From NCBI GenBank assembly GCA_001643675.2, contig LSRY02000012.1:1056501-1120500 (forward strand): DNA of 64,000 nt. The letters run 5' to 3'. Positions 1 to 13,100 of this stretch are shown piece by piece. Position 1 is the stretch's first letter; each line of letters begins with the position of its first letter. Under the pieces are notes generated by a model. The model was not told where the DNA came from. It saw only the letters and a program-made list of their open reading frames with translations, and ran no database searches. The position numbers and the translations under genes are program-made. Source of the stretch: Monocercomonoides exilis. Taxonomy: Eukaryota > Preaxostyla > Oxymonadida > Polymastigidae.

Positions 1-1659
1 CTCGCTGTCAAATGGGAACATATTCATCACGCTTCAACCAAACGGAATGCGAAAAGTGTCCTGCTGGAACCGGCTTACTGGGATCTGGAACATCAATAAA
101 TGCATGCGTTCCATGTGAAGATGGAACATTTCAGCCTGAAGCAGGAGCCAGCACATGCTTCACATCCATTTTAAATTGTACTTGTATTATTGGATCAGCT
201 GCAAACAAGAGCACTTTGCAGAGAAAGCCATTTGAATGCACAGAACAGCCGAAATCATATAATCCAAATTCAAATAAAGAAACAATGTTCACAGTGTTGT
301 TTTATGGAGTTTCGTTGGCACTAGGCTTGATTGTTGCTATTTCGTGCTTTTGCCTTCCTATACGAGAAAAGTTGTACAAATTGGATCAATTCTCAAATAC
401 GTACAAAGATGATCTCGATGAGAAAACACATAAGGCAGTGAAGATTGTGAGGAAAACGAGTTATGGGGGATGCATTTCGATTATTGGCATCTGTTTTGTG
501 GTTGGTGCGGCTTCGGCTGTCATTGTGCTATTCTTTTTGATAAACACGCTCGAGAATCGAATTTATGTTGACTCAAAAATCCAGAACATAACGATAGATA
601 AATTCATCAACAAAAAGATGGAGCTCATAATTCGATTGAGAGATTATTCAGGCGAATGTGTAAAGGATGCGAAAGAAAAACTTGTTGAAGTACAAGGAGA
701 ATGCTCTCCGCTTCTTGGAATTGGAAAAAGTTCATATGACCCATTAAGTTTGCTTTCTATTTTTAACTTCAATTTTTGTTTATTTTATTTTATTTTATTT
801 TATTTTATTGTTTTTCTTTTTTCATATTTCTTGAAACTTGATCTGTCTTTTTGTTCGTTTCAAAATAAAACATTCAGATATTTATCCTACTGAGCCGGTT
901 GCTATCGAGCCAAGATGCAGTCAATCGCCGTCTCCAAACAAATTATTCACTCCAACAACAGACTGCACCATTTCCATTTCTACAGAGAACATTAGCATTG
1001 TTGCAGTTGACAGACGAGTTAAACTTCTTTCGTTTTATTCAAAGGAGAAAGATGCATTATTCTATGGAATAGATGCATTTATCTCTGTTGATTCCGGAAT
1101 TACTCAGCAGAAAGGTTACTTCTTCCTTGATACTACATACAGTTCTCAGGCAGAAAGTCATTTTGATGGAGATCCAGCGCATGTCTTCAAAGGCGGAGAA
1201 CAAACGCAGGTTGTTGCTGAGCTGATGGTTAGCAAGTATGAGGAAAACAAATGGAAGCACATTGTGCAGATGGGCCACGAAGCAAGCAGGATTTCAATCA
1301 GACCTGGCTCTCAAGTGAAGAACAGCGGAATAAGCCTTGCGCTGAGCGTGGGAGTGGATGTGGTTGTGGAGCTGTCGCAGACGGTGGTTGTGACGACGAG
1401 GTCATTTAAGACATCAGCGGTTGGGTTGATAACTGCATTAGGAGGCACATTTGTGTACTTAAATTACATTGGGAAGCTGATTCCATTGGTGGAATTTATA
1501 TTTAGCGGGAAAATATGTTGTGGACGCTTCAAAAATAAGAGGAAAAAGTCGCGTTTTCAAAGCATTGTGGCTAGAGAACCTCTTCTGGATGAGGAGAGAA
1601 AAAGGATTCAGATGGAAAGTGATGATGTGAATCAAGACATGGTCGGATATTCATTGTAA
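1..1659 (+). CDS. Cys-rich multi-pass membrane protein, 3' part
   Basis: Two exons are visible, 1-747 and 878-1659. The frame is open to the left edge, so the N-terminus is missing. The first ~55 residues carry spaced cysteines (CEKCPAGTGL, CVPCEDGTFQPEAG) typical of ephrin-receptor-like/GCC2-GCC3 or TNFR-like extracellular repeats. Hydrophobic segments follow near residues 95-118 and 155-180 of the visible part, and another lies close to the C-terminus (AVGLITALGGTFVYLNYIG) before a basic cytoplasmic tail. Intron 748-877 (GTTTGC...CAG) contains a short TTTTA repeat, and joining the exons restores one frame (phase 1). It is probably a surface protein. Ligand and function cannot be told from this part. 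Confidence 0.75.
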
Positions 1660-2828
1660 CTTCATTTATTCTCTTGAAAGCACAAATTCACTTCTGTTGT
1701 ATATACTTGTGATATCTATCATGCCTGCAAACATAAGAGAAATTTTGATAAGAATGTTTTGTTTAATGCCAAATAAAAGCTCTTTTCTTTTCGTTTTTCA
1801 TTTTTCTATGATATTTATATGTATTTTCTTGCTTTTATATATTAACAATTTATCTTTGATGATTGTTAAGATGACAAAAATATTTTTTTATCTGTTATTT
1901 GTGTATTATACAGTTGCTAAATCAAATGTATTGAAGGAATGCTGATTTTATAAACAAACAGATTTTGATGATTTTAATTTGGTGTATAGTGAAGTTCTTA
2001 ATTCTTTGTTCTGAATTTTTTGTTTGTTTTTTCTTGATATTTTTCTTTCTTTCTTTCTTTTTTCTTTTTCTTTTTTTTTTTTCTTTCATATTTTAAATAA
2101 CATTTTTTTCTGTTTCTTTTCTCATTTCGGCATAACGTCTGGAATGGAGGTCTAATTATGTATAATTCCACAAGAGTGTATTGACTTTTTTCTGATGGTT
2201 TTATAAAGAAAACTTGATATTCCATTTATTTTACTTTGTGAAATTTCAATCAAAAAGAGGCTAAAATTTAATAGAGCCGATTGCATATCCATGTGTAATT
2301 GATATTTGAATCGAAAAATTATTGTCAAGTTATTCATTTATAAGACATTTCAGAAAGATGAGATATTTCCAGTCGAGAAACAAGCAACATAATTGGAAAT
2401 TGCTTTTCTTCGTTTTATTTTCATTCAATTTCTTTTAAATGGAATGCTTCCTTATGTTCTTTTCAACATGCTTTAACGAGCTCAAACAATTCTGGTTTTT
2501 TGATGCAATTCAACACTCTTCTAAACATTTATGAATGTTGAGATAAAAGTTCCACATTGGAATAAAACATGTTGACTTATATGTGTTCCAAAATTTTGCA
2601 ACAGTTTGTTGATGCGTTCAATTTTAACTTTCTGAAAAAAAAACATGTTCATTCCTTTACAAATTAAATTATGAAATTTAGAAAAAACAGGTTCAACAAA
2701 ATAACGCCAAAAATTGATAAAATCATTAACTACACATATTATTGGATTGTTGTTCTTGAATGGTTAAAAATCTTCTTTTAAAAAAAGAGTTTGAAATACA
2801 TAGACAAATGCACCAAACATTTCATCGC
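1660..2828. other. AT-rich intergenic region
   Basis: No credible coding exon is seen between the two convergent genes. It holds a short T/C-rich (TTTC)n stretch near 2041-2090. Small open frames here are A/T homopolymer artefacts. Confidence 0.6.
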
Positions 2829-3923
2829 TTACCACGCCTTTGTTTCCTTTCCAATAGTATCGAGAATTCCAGGAACGAAGTTCATAACCCTGATATGAAA
2901 CTTTCCTTCACCTTCGTATTCCAACACATTCACACATGCAGCATCCTGTTAAAATTAATTTGTTAGCATTTAAGGTGCTTGCTGAAAAACAAAACGAATG
3001 ACTATCACACTTGTCCAAGTTTCCAATAATTGTCAAATGGAGCTTCAAGAAGTTCACACAATATTGTTCTGGTGCAAACTTGATGTGTAACTTGATTATT
3101 TTAATGGAGAAAAAAAGACATAAAACAATTTAGCTATCAATAATCAATAAATAAGCGTCATTCAAACCAGCCACAATTTCTTTTCCGAGATTGTCCTCGC
3201 AAGCTTTTACCAAAATGTCGCGGCACCTCTTTGCAAGATCACTTAACTTTTCTCCACCAAGATCGACTTGACTGATGTGTTCGAGGAAAAGCTGGAAAAA
3301 TAACAATTTTTATTGATAACATTTCATAAATTGAAATTACCTTGAATTTTTCTGGATCCATGGCTTGTGCTTCTTCAAGAGTCTTACCCTCCCAACTGTC
3401 AATTTGCAAATACAACAAAAATACATGCTTTTTCAAACATTAGAAATACAATATCACACGGTCCGTAAAATACGCTATCCAATTCCTTTACTACAATTGG
3501 CTTCAAGGGCTCTTCCTGTAAAATTCACTTAAAAAACAAAAACCTAATCAAATTAGACCTTTTCATCCTTGTGACCAATTGAAATGATTTCTGCAGTTTC
3601 GATAGCCCTTGGCCTGGGACTTGAGTAAATAGCTGCAATATGTTTCTTTTCCAATAGAGATTGGACTCTTTTTGCCTTTTGAAGGAAGAAGATGCATGCA
3701 TCCATTTGTTATCATTTTATAAAATTGAATCAAATTAGAAATAAGTAAAATACAAACTTGTTCTCTGCCAGTGTCACTCAATGGAACATCGGACGAACCT
3801 CGAAAGCGTGAGCCCTCATTTAAAACAGTACTTCCGTGACGGCATAGATATACTGATAAAAAAGTGAAAGCATTTCGAAAAATTGTTAAAAATTTGCATT
3901 TACAAACAAATAGTTTTTGGCAT
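2829..3923 (-). CDS. Histidine phosphatase superfamily (phosphoglycerate mutase-like)
   Basis: Eight exons on the minus strand: 3923-3908, 3852-3758, 3675-3559, 3515-3460, 3395-3341, 3291-3168, 3090-3011 and 2945-2829, giving 219 residues. The product begins MPKTILYLCRHGST, so the phospho-acceptor His11 sits in the RHG motif, followed by the family's LNE. A second conserved block, FYGPWEGKTLEEA, supplies the acidic residue (Glu97). VTHQ at 156-158 carries the second catalytic His, where most relatives have SHGG. The protein then ends like other members (NYWKLGQ, VNVLEYEG). Members remove or transfer phosphate on small metabolites or proteins, and the substrate is not readable here. Introns are 43-82 bases. 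Most donors are GTTTG or GTGTG. All exons join in phase, which supports the model strongly. Confidence 0.9.
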
Positions 3924-4151
3924 TGTAAAAATTCAAATTATTAAGCGAAATTTGATCTCTGATTTATCGTGATTTTCAATGAATTAAATAATAATACGAA
4001 TTCTCAATTGCGAAATTTTTATGTTGTGATAGTCACAAATGAAATCAAGATCCTTCCCAACAGATATTCTGACAGAAAAATAAAGCTGTCTGAGCAAGTG
4101 ACATTAGAGATTTACGAGCGTATTTGCGTTTCATCTTTCTTAAAAGTGTAA

Positions 4152-7100
4152 ATGGGCCCTGCTCACAGTCATGATAAAAATGCAGAGGAGCTTCATTTTC
4201 CTCACAGCCTTCTTACTGAACTTCCAAGGCCATTGGCAACTCAAATCCACCCAAACCTTAGGATCTTAAATATTGCGTCGAATGCGATTTCTGAGTTACC
4301 ACAGCTAAAACCAGTTTTACCAAAGCTTCAAGAACTTAATATTTCAAAAAATCGTTTTTCATCATTTCCAATCTCATTAACTGGACTGGATACTTTAAAA
4401 TCGTTGGTATGTTTTCATTATTTCCATTTTATTTCGCAAAAAAATTTTGCAATGATATTGTTGAAATATTTTTATATTTCAATCATAAATATCTTTTATA
4501 TTCAGGATATTAGCTATAACCAGATAAAACATTTTCATCATATCGTTCTCCAACGTCTTTCTGAATTGATTTTGATATCCAATTATCTTCTTACAATTCC
4601 GCATGATCTTGGAGTTCTTTTCCCTAAGCTTACACTTTTAGCCATATCCAGGAATCAGTATGTTTTTTGTTGAATGCATGTATTAATTTTTCATTTTTTC
4701 GAAATAGACTTGTCAAGCTTCCAGCAATCTCCATTCCAACATTGACACGAGTTGACGCTGACAACAATCAAATAATGTCTATTCCTTCGCCTCTTGTCTG
4801 CCCGCAACTCAGCTCGCTGAACCTTTTCATGAATGATCTGAAATCTCTATCATTCCCTCAGCCGTCAAATCTCAATAAGCTTGAAACGCTTGATCTTCGA
4901 GCGAATTTGATAGACACAATAAACAAAGAAGTCTGTTCAAATTTTTATTTTAATAATGCCACATGATAAAAAATTTGAAATAATTGATGAAAAATTTAAT
5001 AATTTATTTCATTTCTTGTTTAATGACATATTATTGTTGCAGTCGCTAAAGAACATGCCGAACTTGAAGCAGCTGCTACTGACACACAACAATCTGCAGA
5101 CGCTGCCTTCATCTCTTTGCACTTCTCTTCCGCTTCTGCGCCTTTGCTGGGTGGGAGAAAACAGGCTGACAACTCTTCCCTCACAAATTGGCCAGATGAA
5201 GGTCTGCTTTGCACAAATAACTTGCAACTTGCTATTTTGAAGCTTCTTCTTTTTCTCCTTTTTTTGTTTAAACCCTTCTTTTTGCTGTATGTATGTATGC
5301 GTGTGTGTGTGTGCTTATGTATTGGTGCTGTGTGCATTTCATATGATATCCACTTTCTTCCCTTCAATAAAAAATAATCTTTCTTCTTTCTCATCTCCTC
5401 CTCCTCCTCCTCCTCCTCCTCCTCCTCACCCAACCACTTCTCCCTTTCCAGTGTCTCACTTCATTCTTCGCCGCCTCCAACTTCATCCAGCACTGCCCGC
5501 CGCTTCGTTACACAACCCCTGCCTCGCCCGACCCGCTCGCCGACTTCCGCTCTGGGCGGATGCGTCCAATGTCGATGATGCTCACCCCGTCTGTGCTGAG
5601 AGTCAACCTCAGCGACAACTACCTCACAGCCACTCCTCCACTGGGGGCAGATGTCATCTTGTTCTCGGCTGACAGAAACGCTATCTCAAGGATCGGACGT
5701 ATGATGTGCTTTGTGGGATTAAAGGAGTTATTTTTAAATTAATGCGTTTTTCTTTTCTTCTTCTTCTTCTTCTTTTATTTAAACTCTTTTGAATACTTTC
5801 TTTAAAAAATAACCATCTTTTTTATCCTCATTCATTTCATCTATCATTATTTCCATCCTCTTAACTGCTTCTCCTCCTCCTTTTCTCCTTCTTCATCTTC
5901 AGCCATCCAACAAGGCTCCCGGCTCCAGACACTGCATCTGCGCTTCAACTGTCTCCGCTCTCTTCCTTCCAGTCTGTTTGAGCTCTCTTCCCTTCAGACA
6001 CTGACACTCTCAGGGAACAACCTTCGGAATGTGGATGCAGATAACGCTGAAGAGAATGAAGAAGAAGAAGAAGAAGAAGAAGATGATGATGAAGATGGAT
6101 CGAATGGAGAACAAAAGAACAGAGAAGAAACTGAACAAGATTGGAGTAAGTCGTTGTCGGATATTGAAGAGAACAATGAAGATGCAGATGATGATGATGA
6201 TGATGACGACGAAGGGAAGAAGAATAAAAACAATGAAGAGAACTCTGAACAGAATCCATTGTCTTTTGCATCTGACAGCAATTCATTTCATCCGCCTCTT
6301 ATTTCATCATCATCATCAACAACATCATCATTATCTTCTTCCTCTTCTTCTTCCTCTTCTTCTTCACCACACCACTTCATCTCCACCCGCTCCTCCACGC
6401 TTTCCACCACTGCCACAAAAAGCTCCACATCCACCCTCCTTTCGTCCTCCAGCCTCGCCTCCTCCTCTTCCACTGCCACCTCCACCACATCCTCCTCCTC
6501 CGATGCCAACGCTCTCTTCCTCTCTCTCCCTCCCCCTTCCCTCGGCTCCCTGGGCCTGCTCCACACGCTTGACTTGTCCTTCAACAGACTCACAGCAGTC
6601 CCTTCGGCTCTGTCTTCACTGACGCTGCTGACACGCCTCTCGCTCGCATTCAACTTCATCTCGTCTGTGCCCCGCTGGCTGTTCACAATGGACAACCTGT
6701 CGGTGCTTGTGCTGTCGGGAAACTGCATCACAGCACTTCCACCGGTTAGAATGGCGTTTGGAGGAGGAAGAGGAGGAAGAGAGGGAAGAAGGGAAAGGGG
6801 AGAAGGAGAGGAGGAGGATTATGAGGAGGAGGAGGAGGAGGATGCTATTGATGATGATGACGACGAAGAGGAGGAGGAAGACGAAGATGAAAGTGAAGAA
6901 GATGAAGAAGACGAGGATGTTGATGAGGACGACGAAGAAGATGAAGACGAAGAGGACGAAGAAGAAGAACGCACCACAAAGAGCAAGATCCAGAGGATTC
7001 CGCCTTCTCCTCCGCCTCCTCAACCCTTGGAGCCAGTCACAACAGATGCAAACTCGTCTTCATTGAATGACCTAGCTTCAACTTCTGATTCGAAGGAAGA

Positions 7101-10100
7101 AGAAAGAAAGAAAGAAATATCTGATTTGAATAACGGTTCAATGAATGGAAATGAAGAAGAGAAGGCAAAAAATGAGGTGTCAAATACAGAAAATGAAAAA
7201 TCACAGAAAACAACTGAAGATTCGGCTCATCCAAAACCAGAAGCCAAAATTCAGAATGAGCCACAAAGAACTTTACAATCAACATCATCAAACAGTCCAC
7301 ATTCAGTCAAAACAGGAGCAAACAGAGAGAAAGAAACAGCCTCTGAGACATCCAAGTCACACACAGCCACACAAAGCATCTTCCTCACTGACGAGCTGTC
7401 CCCTCTCACCCACGTCTATTTGTCCTCTAACCACCTCTCCTCTTTTCCTCCTTTGCTTCTGCAGTTCAAGTCCCTCACCACTCTCTCCATCGCCCACAAC
7501 CGCCTCGCCTCTCTTCCTCCTCATCTCTTCGCAGCTCTTCCTGATTTGCTCCGCCTGGACGCCTCGTTCAACCGCATTGAGCGTATTCCGCCGTCTCTTT
7601 TCGACACGTTTATTCCGCAGCTCGACGCCGGAGTTATTCCGGCTTCGGAGAAACTGCAGGAGCAGCTGCAGACAGCGGAGGGGATAAGAAATGAGGCAAA
7701 TGGTTCACTTAATGCGAACAAAGCAGATACTGAAAGGAATTCTCGAAGGGAAAAAGAAGGAAAAAACGAAGGAGATAAACAGAAACAAAAGGAGAGGCAG
7801 AAGGAAACGCTGGTTGTGTCAACCACAAACACGATTTCTGTGTCAAGTTCGTTGAATGTCACACCCGCGGCACTGGCTGCAATGGCATCTCGACTGAAAC
7901 CCACCCCTTCACTCCACAATTTTTCTTCTTCTTCCTCTTCCTCTTCTTCTTCTTCTTCCTCAAAGTTAACATCTCTGAATGATTCTTCCTCATCTTCCTC
8001 TTCCTCTTCTCATTCCCCCACCTCCTTCTCTGGCAAGACCATTGTGTATGTGGATCTTTCACACAACCCATTTCGTTCTCTTCCTAACTCTTTTCTTTCG
8101 ATGGACATTTCATTCCACACCTGCAAACACAGCTCAGCGTACGCCCTCCTCTCATCACCGCCACTTCAGCAGCCGCAGGAGCAAATCAGCTTAAACTACA
8201 CGTCAGTTCGAAACTCTTCGATTTCTTCTTCATCTTCATCGTCTTCATCAGCAGCATTTCAATCTTCTTCTTCTTCTACTTCTCTTTCTTCCTCTTTCTC
8301 TTCAATCTCCTCTTCGTCTCCCTCTTCTTCTTCTTCTTCTTCACATCCACTTCACGACCCTTCTCATAGCACTTCTTCTTCTCTCTCTCATCGTCAGGCT
8401 TCTTCTCTATTCAACACACAGACAAATTCCCCCATCATTTCTGGAACACCTTATCGCTCCATCACTTCAGCTGACACTTCAACCTCTCCTTCTCCTCCTT
8501 CCTCTTCTTCCTCTTCCTCCTCCTCTTCTTCTTCTGATTCGTCTCATTCATGTGAACAAGATACATCAGTATTAGCAAATTCATCATCAGCATCAATATC
8601 ATCTTCATCAACAGCTCCACCTGAACCTCCTCCCTCGCTCCATCCAGATGATGACAGCTCACCAAAACAAGAGAAAGAACCTAATGTTTCTTCTTCTTCT
8701 TCTTCTTCTTCTTCTTCTTCTTCTTCTTCTTCTTCTTCTTCTTCTTCTTCTGAAACATTCACATCATCATCATCTTCTTCATCATCTTCTTCTTTATCAA
8801 CTCCTACTCCACCTCCACCTTCACAGCACTACAACTCAAACGAAGACACTTCTTGCCCCAATTTCTCCTCTGCCATTTCATCTGCTTCTATTTCATCATC
8901 CTCAACATCAACTTCCTCTTCATCTTCCTCCTCTCTTTCCTCCTCTCCTTCCTCTTCCTGGCTCCCTCTCTCCGAATCCCTCACCCGCCGTGCCTCCGAT
9001 GCCTCGTCATTGAGCTACCCTCCGCCTCCTCCTCCACCTCCTGTCTCTTTGCATCGCCCTCTTCTCTATGCCGACCTCTCATTCACTGGAATTGGGGCAG
9101 TGAAATGGGGCACAGAAATGGATGTATATTTGGACGAAGAAGAGATCAGGAACGAGAAGGAGTCAAAGCAGATGTGGCTGAAGGAGAAGCAGAAGCTGGA
9201 GAGGATCAGCTCGAATGAGAAGGGGAAGACAAACACACAGACGAATATGAATATGAATGAGATACAGAAAGAATTGAATGATGCTAATTCACCGAACAAC
9301 ATGCAAAGACAAAACAGAAGCAGAAGCAGAAGCAGAAGCAAAAGCAAAAGTGGTAGTGCCAGTGTTAATCAGTCACAATCAGCAAATGTTCCTCCAATAG
9401 CACCGCCTTCCATTGACTTTCCTTCTCTTGCTCAGAATATGCTTCATCCATTGAAAGAAGACACAGATGGACAATCGAATAATTCTGATGCAAATGCTCA
9501 AGTGACATCGCAACCATCATCACCACCTCCACCACCTCCTCCACAAGAATTGTCATCATTTTCTTCTTCCTCTTCTCTTACTAATACTTCTTCTTTTTCT
9601 TCTTCTTCTCTGCCTTCTTCTGATAACTCCATACCAAATGAAACCTCTCCAGACTGCGAGAAAGACAAATCTCAATTCAGCGATGCTTCAGCCAGTGTTC
9701 TGCAGCAAAGCACCAGTCAGCTTCAGAACTTGTTTGATTTCTCTTCTTCCTCCTCCTCCTCTTCTTCTTCTGCCCCACAAAAAGGAACCTCTTCTGAACA
9801 CAAACATGCAGCAGATTCAACACCTTCGAAGAGCAGCAAGAAAAAGACAACACGACAAAGTCATTCAAATGATAACACATCTTCCTCCTCATCCTCATCC
9901 TCTTCCTCTTCCTCTTCATCATCTTCCTCCTCCTCCTCTTTGCTCCTCACCTCAGCCACATACGGATCCCTCGTCTTCCTCTCCCGCATCCACATGCTCC
10001 GCCCGCTTATCCGCTGCACCTCTTCTTCTCAAGTGTCTCTGTCACGTGCGCCGTGGACAGCACTGACGATGGGGCTGCGCCTGTTTGAGCACGAGTGGCG

Positions 10101-13100
10101 GAGGAGGAGAGACGAGAGGAAAAGAGAAAGATTGGCCAAGATTGAGAGAGAGGAGGAGGAGAGGAGGATGAAGGAGTCAGAGAGGATTATGCAGATGTGG
10201 ACGAGAAAAGGAGTGGCTGGGAAAACAACTGAATCGAACAATGACAATGGAGATAACAATGGAAGTTTCAATGATGATTGTAATAATGCTAACACCCATG
10301 GCAATAGCAAAGGAAACAACTATAATCTTCGCTCTTCTTCCATCCAGACAAGAAACCGCAGCAGCACGCTCTCCAAAATACCTCTCTCTGCTTCCTCTCT
10401 CTTTGCCTTTCCTGCCTCTTCCTCCTTCTCCTTCAAGCCCAAACCTCATCATGTGCTGACATCTGGCTCATTCTCCATTGAAACTCGTTCATTTGTGTCA
10501 CATTTATTATTCCCGATCTACACCTCCGCCTCTTCTCTTCCGAGCATCCCGTCATTTGTGGATGGGCAAGAGGAGGAAATCGATGTGGTTGGGGCTGAAT
10601 CCCCCAGAGGAATGCTCATCTTGGACTCTGCACAGATGCAGTCGCCTCAGCTGACTGATGGGGAAGAGAGCGAGACGGAGGCGAAGAAGAAGAGGAGAAG
10701 GAGATTGGAAAGGATCATCAAGCAGATGAAGCAGACGAAAGACGGTGGGGACAGAGGAGGACTGGAGGAGGCAGATGAAGTTGCAGGAGGAAACGAATAT
10801 CAGAATAGAGACAGCTCGTCCTCATCTTCAAGTGCAGGAGGAGAAAGCGGAATGGAAGACGACGACGGATTCAGCCTGCGAGACACGCTTTTGAGCGATG
10901 ACGACTTGTACTCACTTCTTCTGCGGCACATCAGCGACTACGAAGAAGGCGGGTTCATCTTCCTCAACTCTACACAGCCCACTTCTTCGATGCTTGTGGA
11001 AGGAGGACATAAAACCAAAAACCCTTCTGCCCCGATCCCTTCTTCATCTACACACGGCCCTCTCTCTCGTGCGGCAGCGCTGCTCCCTCCAGGGGCAGAT
11101 TTGGATCTGCCGCTGCCGTACGAGCAAAGTGCGGTGGACTTGCTGAGGTCACCGGTGGAAGGGATGAAGGAGAAGAAGGAGGGGGAAGGAGGAGAAGGAG
11201 AAGGAGGGAGAGATGGAAGTGGTGGCAGAATTGATGATGATAGCGATGATGAGGATGATGACAATGATGATAATTCCAATGGAAACGAAGGAGGAGAAGC
11301 TGCGCGATTGGTGAGGCAGAACGAGAAGGCGAAGGAAAGAGAAAGAGAAAGAGAAAGAGAAAGAGAGGAAGAAGCGATGCACGATGAGAATTGGCTGTGT
11401 CCGCTTTGTTTTCCTCCTTATCCATCACCTCCTGTTGAGGTGCATATGGATCCAGCGAACAGGAAGAGAGCAGAGGAGCTGAGAGAGATAGAGGAGAAGG
11501 AAAAGAAGGAGAAGGAGAAAGAAAAGGAGAAGGAGAAAGAAGAAGAAAGATTGAATCAAACAGGTTCTAGTTTAAGTTCTGGTTCTGAAGGAACAGATTC
11601 TTCAGTCCCAGACCCGCCTCCTTCACGAGATGGCTTATCTCAACAAATATCTTCTTCATCTGATGCTTCATTGCAGAGCGTTCCAGTGCCACCTCCTTCA
11701 CAGCCACCAAACCCGCCTCCATCTTCTGTAGAGATAGATAATGATGCTTCTGAAGAGAAGAATTCGATTTCTTCTTCTGCTTCTTCTTCTGCTGCTGCTA
11801 ATACTACGAATGATAATGCCGCGGAAACAAGTTCTTTGGATTCATCATCTTTTTCTTCTTCCTCTTCCTCTTCTGAACAGTCAACATCAACAACATCAAC
11901 AACCTCATCATCATCATCAGATTCTTCTTCTGTTCCACCGCCACCTCCTCTTCCTCTCCTCAACAGCAACGTGGAAAAGATTCTTTCTGTGGCACAGTTC
12001 CGAGAAATGGGGGGAGGCTCGCTCAGATTGCAGAAGAGCAAAAAAACAGGGAATACAAATACATTGGATGCTGGAGATGGTAGCAGGATGAATGGTGTGA
12101 AAGCGTTTTATTTTTATTTTAATTTTTTATTTTTCCTTTCTCTTATTCTTATCATTCAATCTTTCCTTCGATTTGTTTCATTTTGTATTGTTTATGCTTC
12201 AAATCTATTATCCACTTTTTTTGCAATCAATATTCTATTTCTATTCTTCCTTTCCTTTTAATGCTATATCATCTACCAAACTATCATCATTTCCATTCCA
12301 TCCATCCATCCAACCAATAAATAAATAAATAAATAAATAAATAAAAGAATCCGCCAAATCTTTCCCTTCTGGTTCTTTTCTGAGCAACGAAGACATGTCT
12401 GAGCTGATTGGCGTTGTTCCGCCTGTCTCTTCTTCTTTCCTTCCTTCTGTTTCTTCTTTGTCTTCTCTCAAACGTCCCCGCAGACACTCTCTCAGCAGCT
12501 CTCCTTCTGATCATCGATCGTTTTTTGCTTCATCATATTCTTCTTCTTCTTCTTCTTCTTCCTCCTCATCATCATCATCACCTTCTTCTTCTTCTTCCTC
12601 CTCTTCCTCTTTCATCCACAAATCAGTCTACACCACTTTATATCCATCTCTTCTGAGTCTTCCTGCCATGCTCCCTTCTTTCGTGTCATTTGACACTCTG
12701 AAGCCATCTCCTTCTCTTGTCGCTCGTGTTTCTGAGGAAAAAAGAGAAATTGAAGGGAAAACGGTTGATAATACAGGAAATGGAGGATCTTTTGATGGAA
12801 GTGATGGAAAGAATGAAGGAATGAAGCAGGAAACAAGTGCTGATAGAGAAAAAAATCATTCTTCAAGAATGGAGAGTGAGAAAGAGGAAGAGAAAACAAA
12901 ACTATCCAACAAAGTCAATGAAAAAGAAAAAGACAATAAAGAAGAAGAAGATGATGAAGACGATGATGATGATGATGAAGACAGATCAGCTTCACCACCG
13001 CCAACACTTGCCCAGCGTATGAAGCGCAAACAAACATACTTGTCTCTTTTATCATCCCAAGCATTGCATTCAAACCCCACACCTTCTGCTCCATTCGCCG

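Noticed and set aside
12095-12395. Split of the LRR and PP2C parts into two genes, with a start at 12395
   Set aside because: A GTGTG donor at 12095 and an AAAAG acceptor at 12347 join the frames in phase. The sequence between is intron-like, with an (AAAT)n run. RNA data would settle it.
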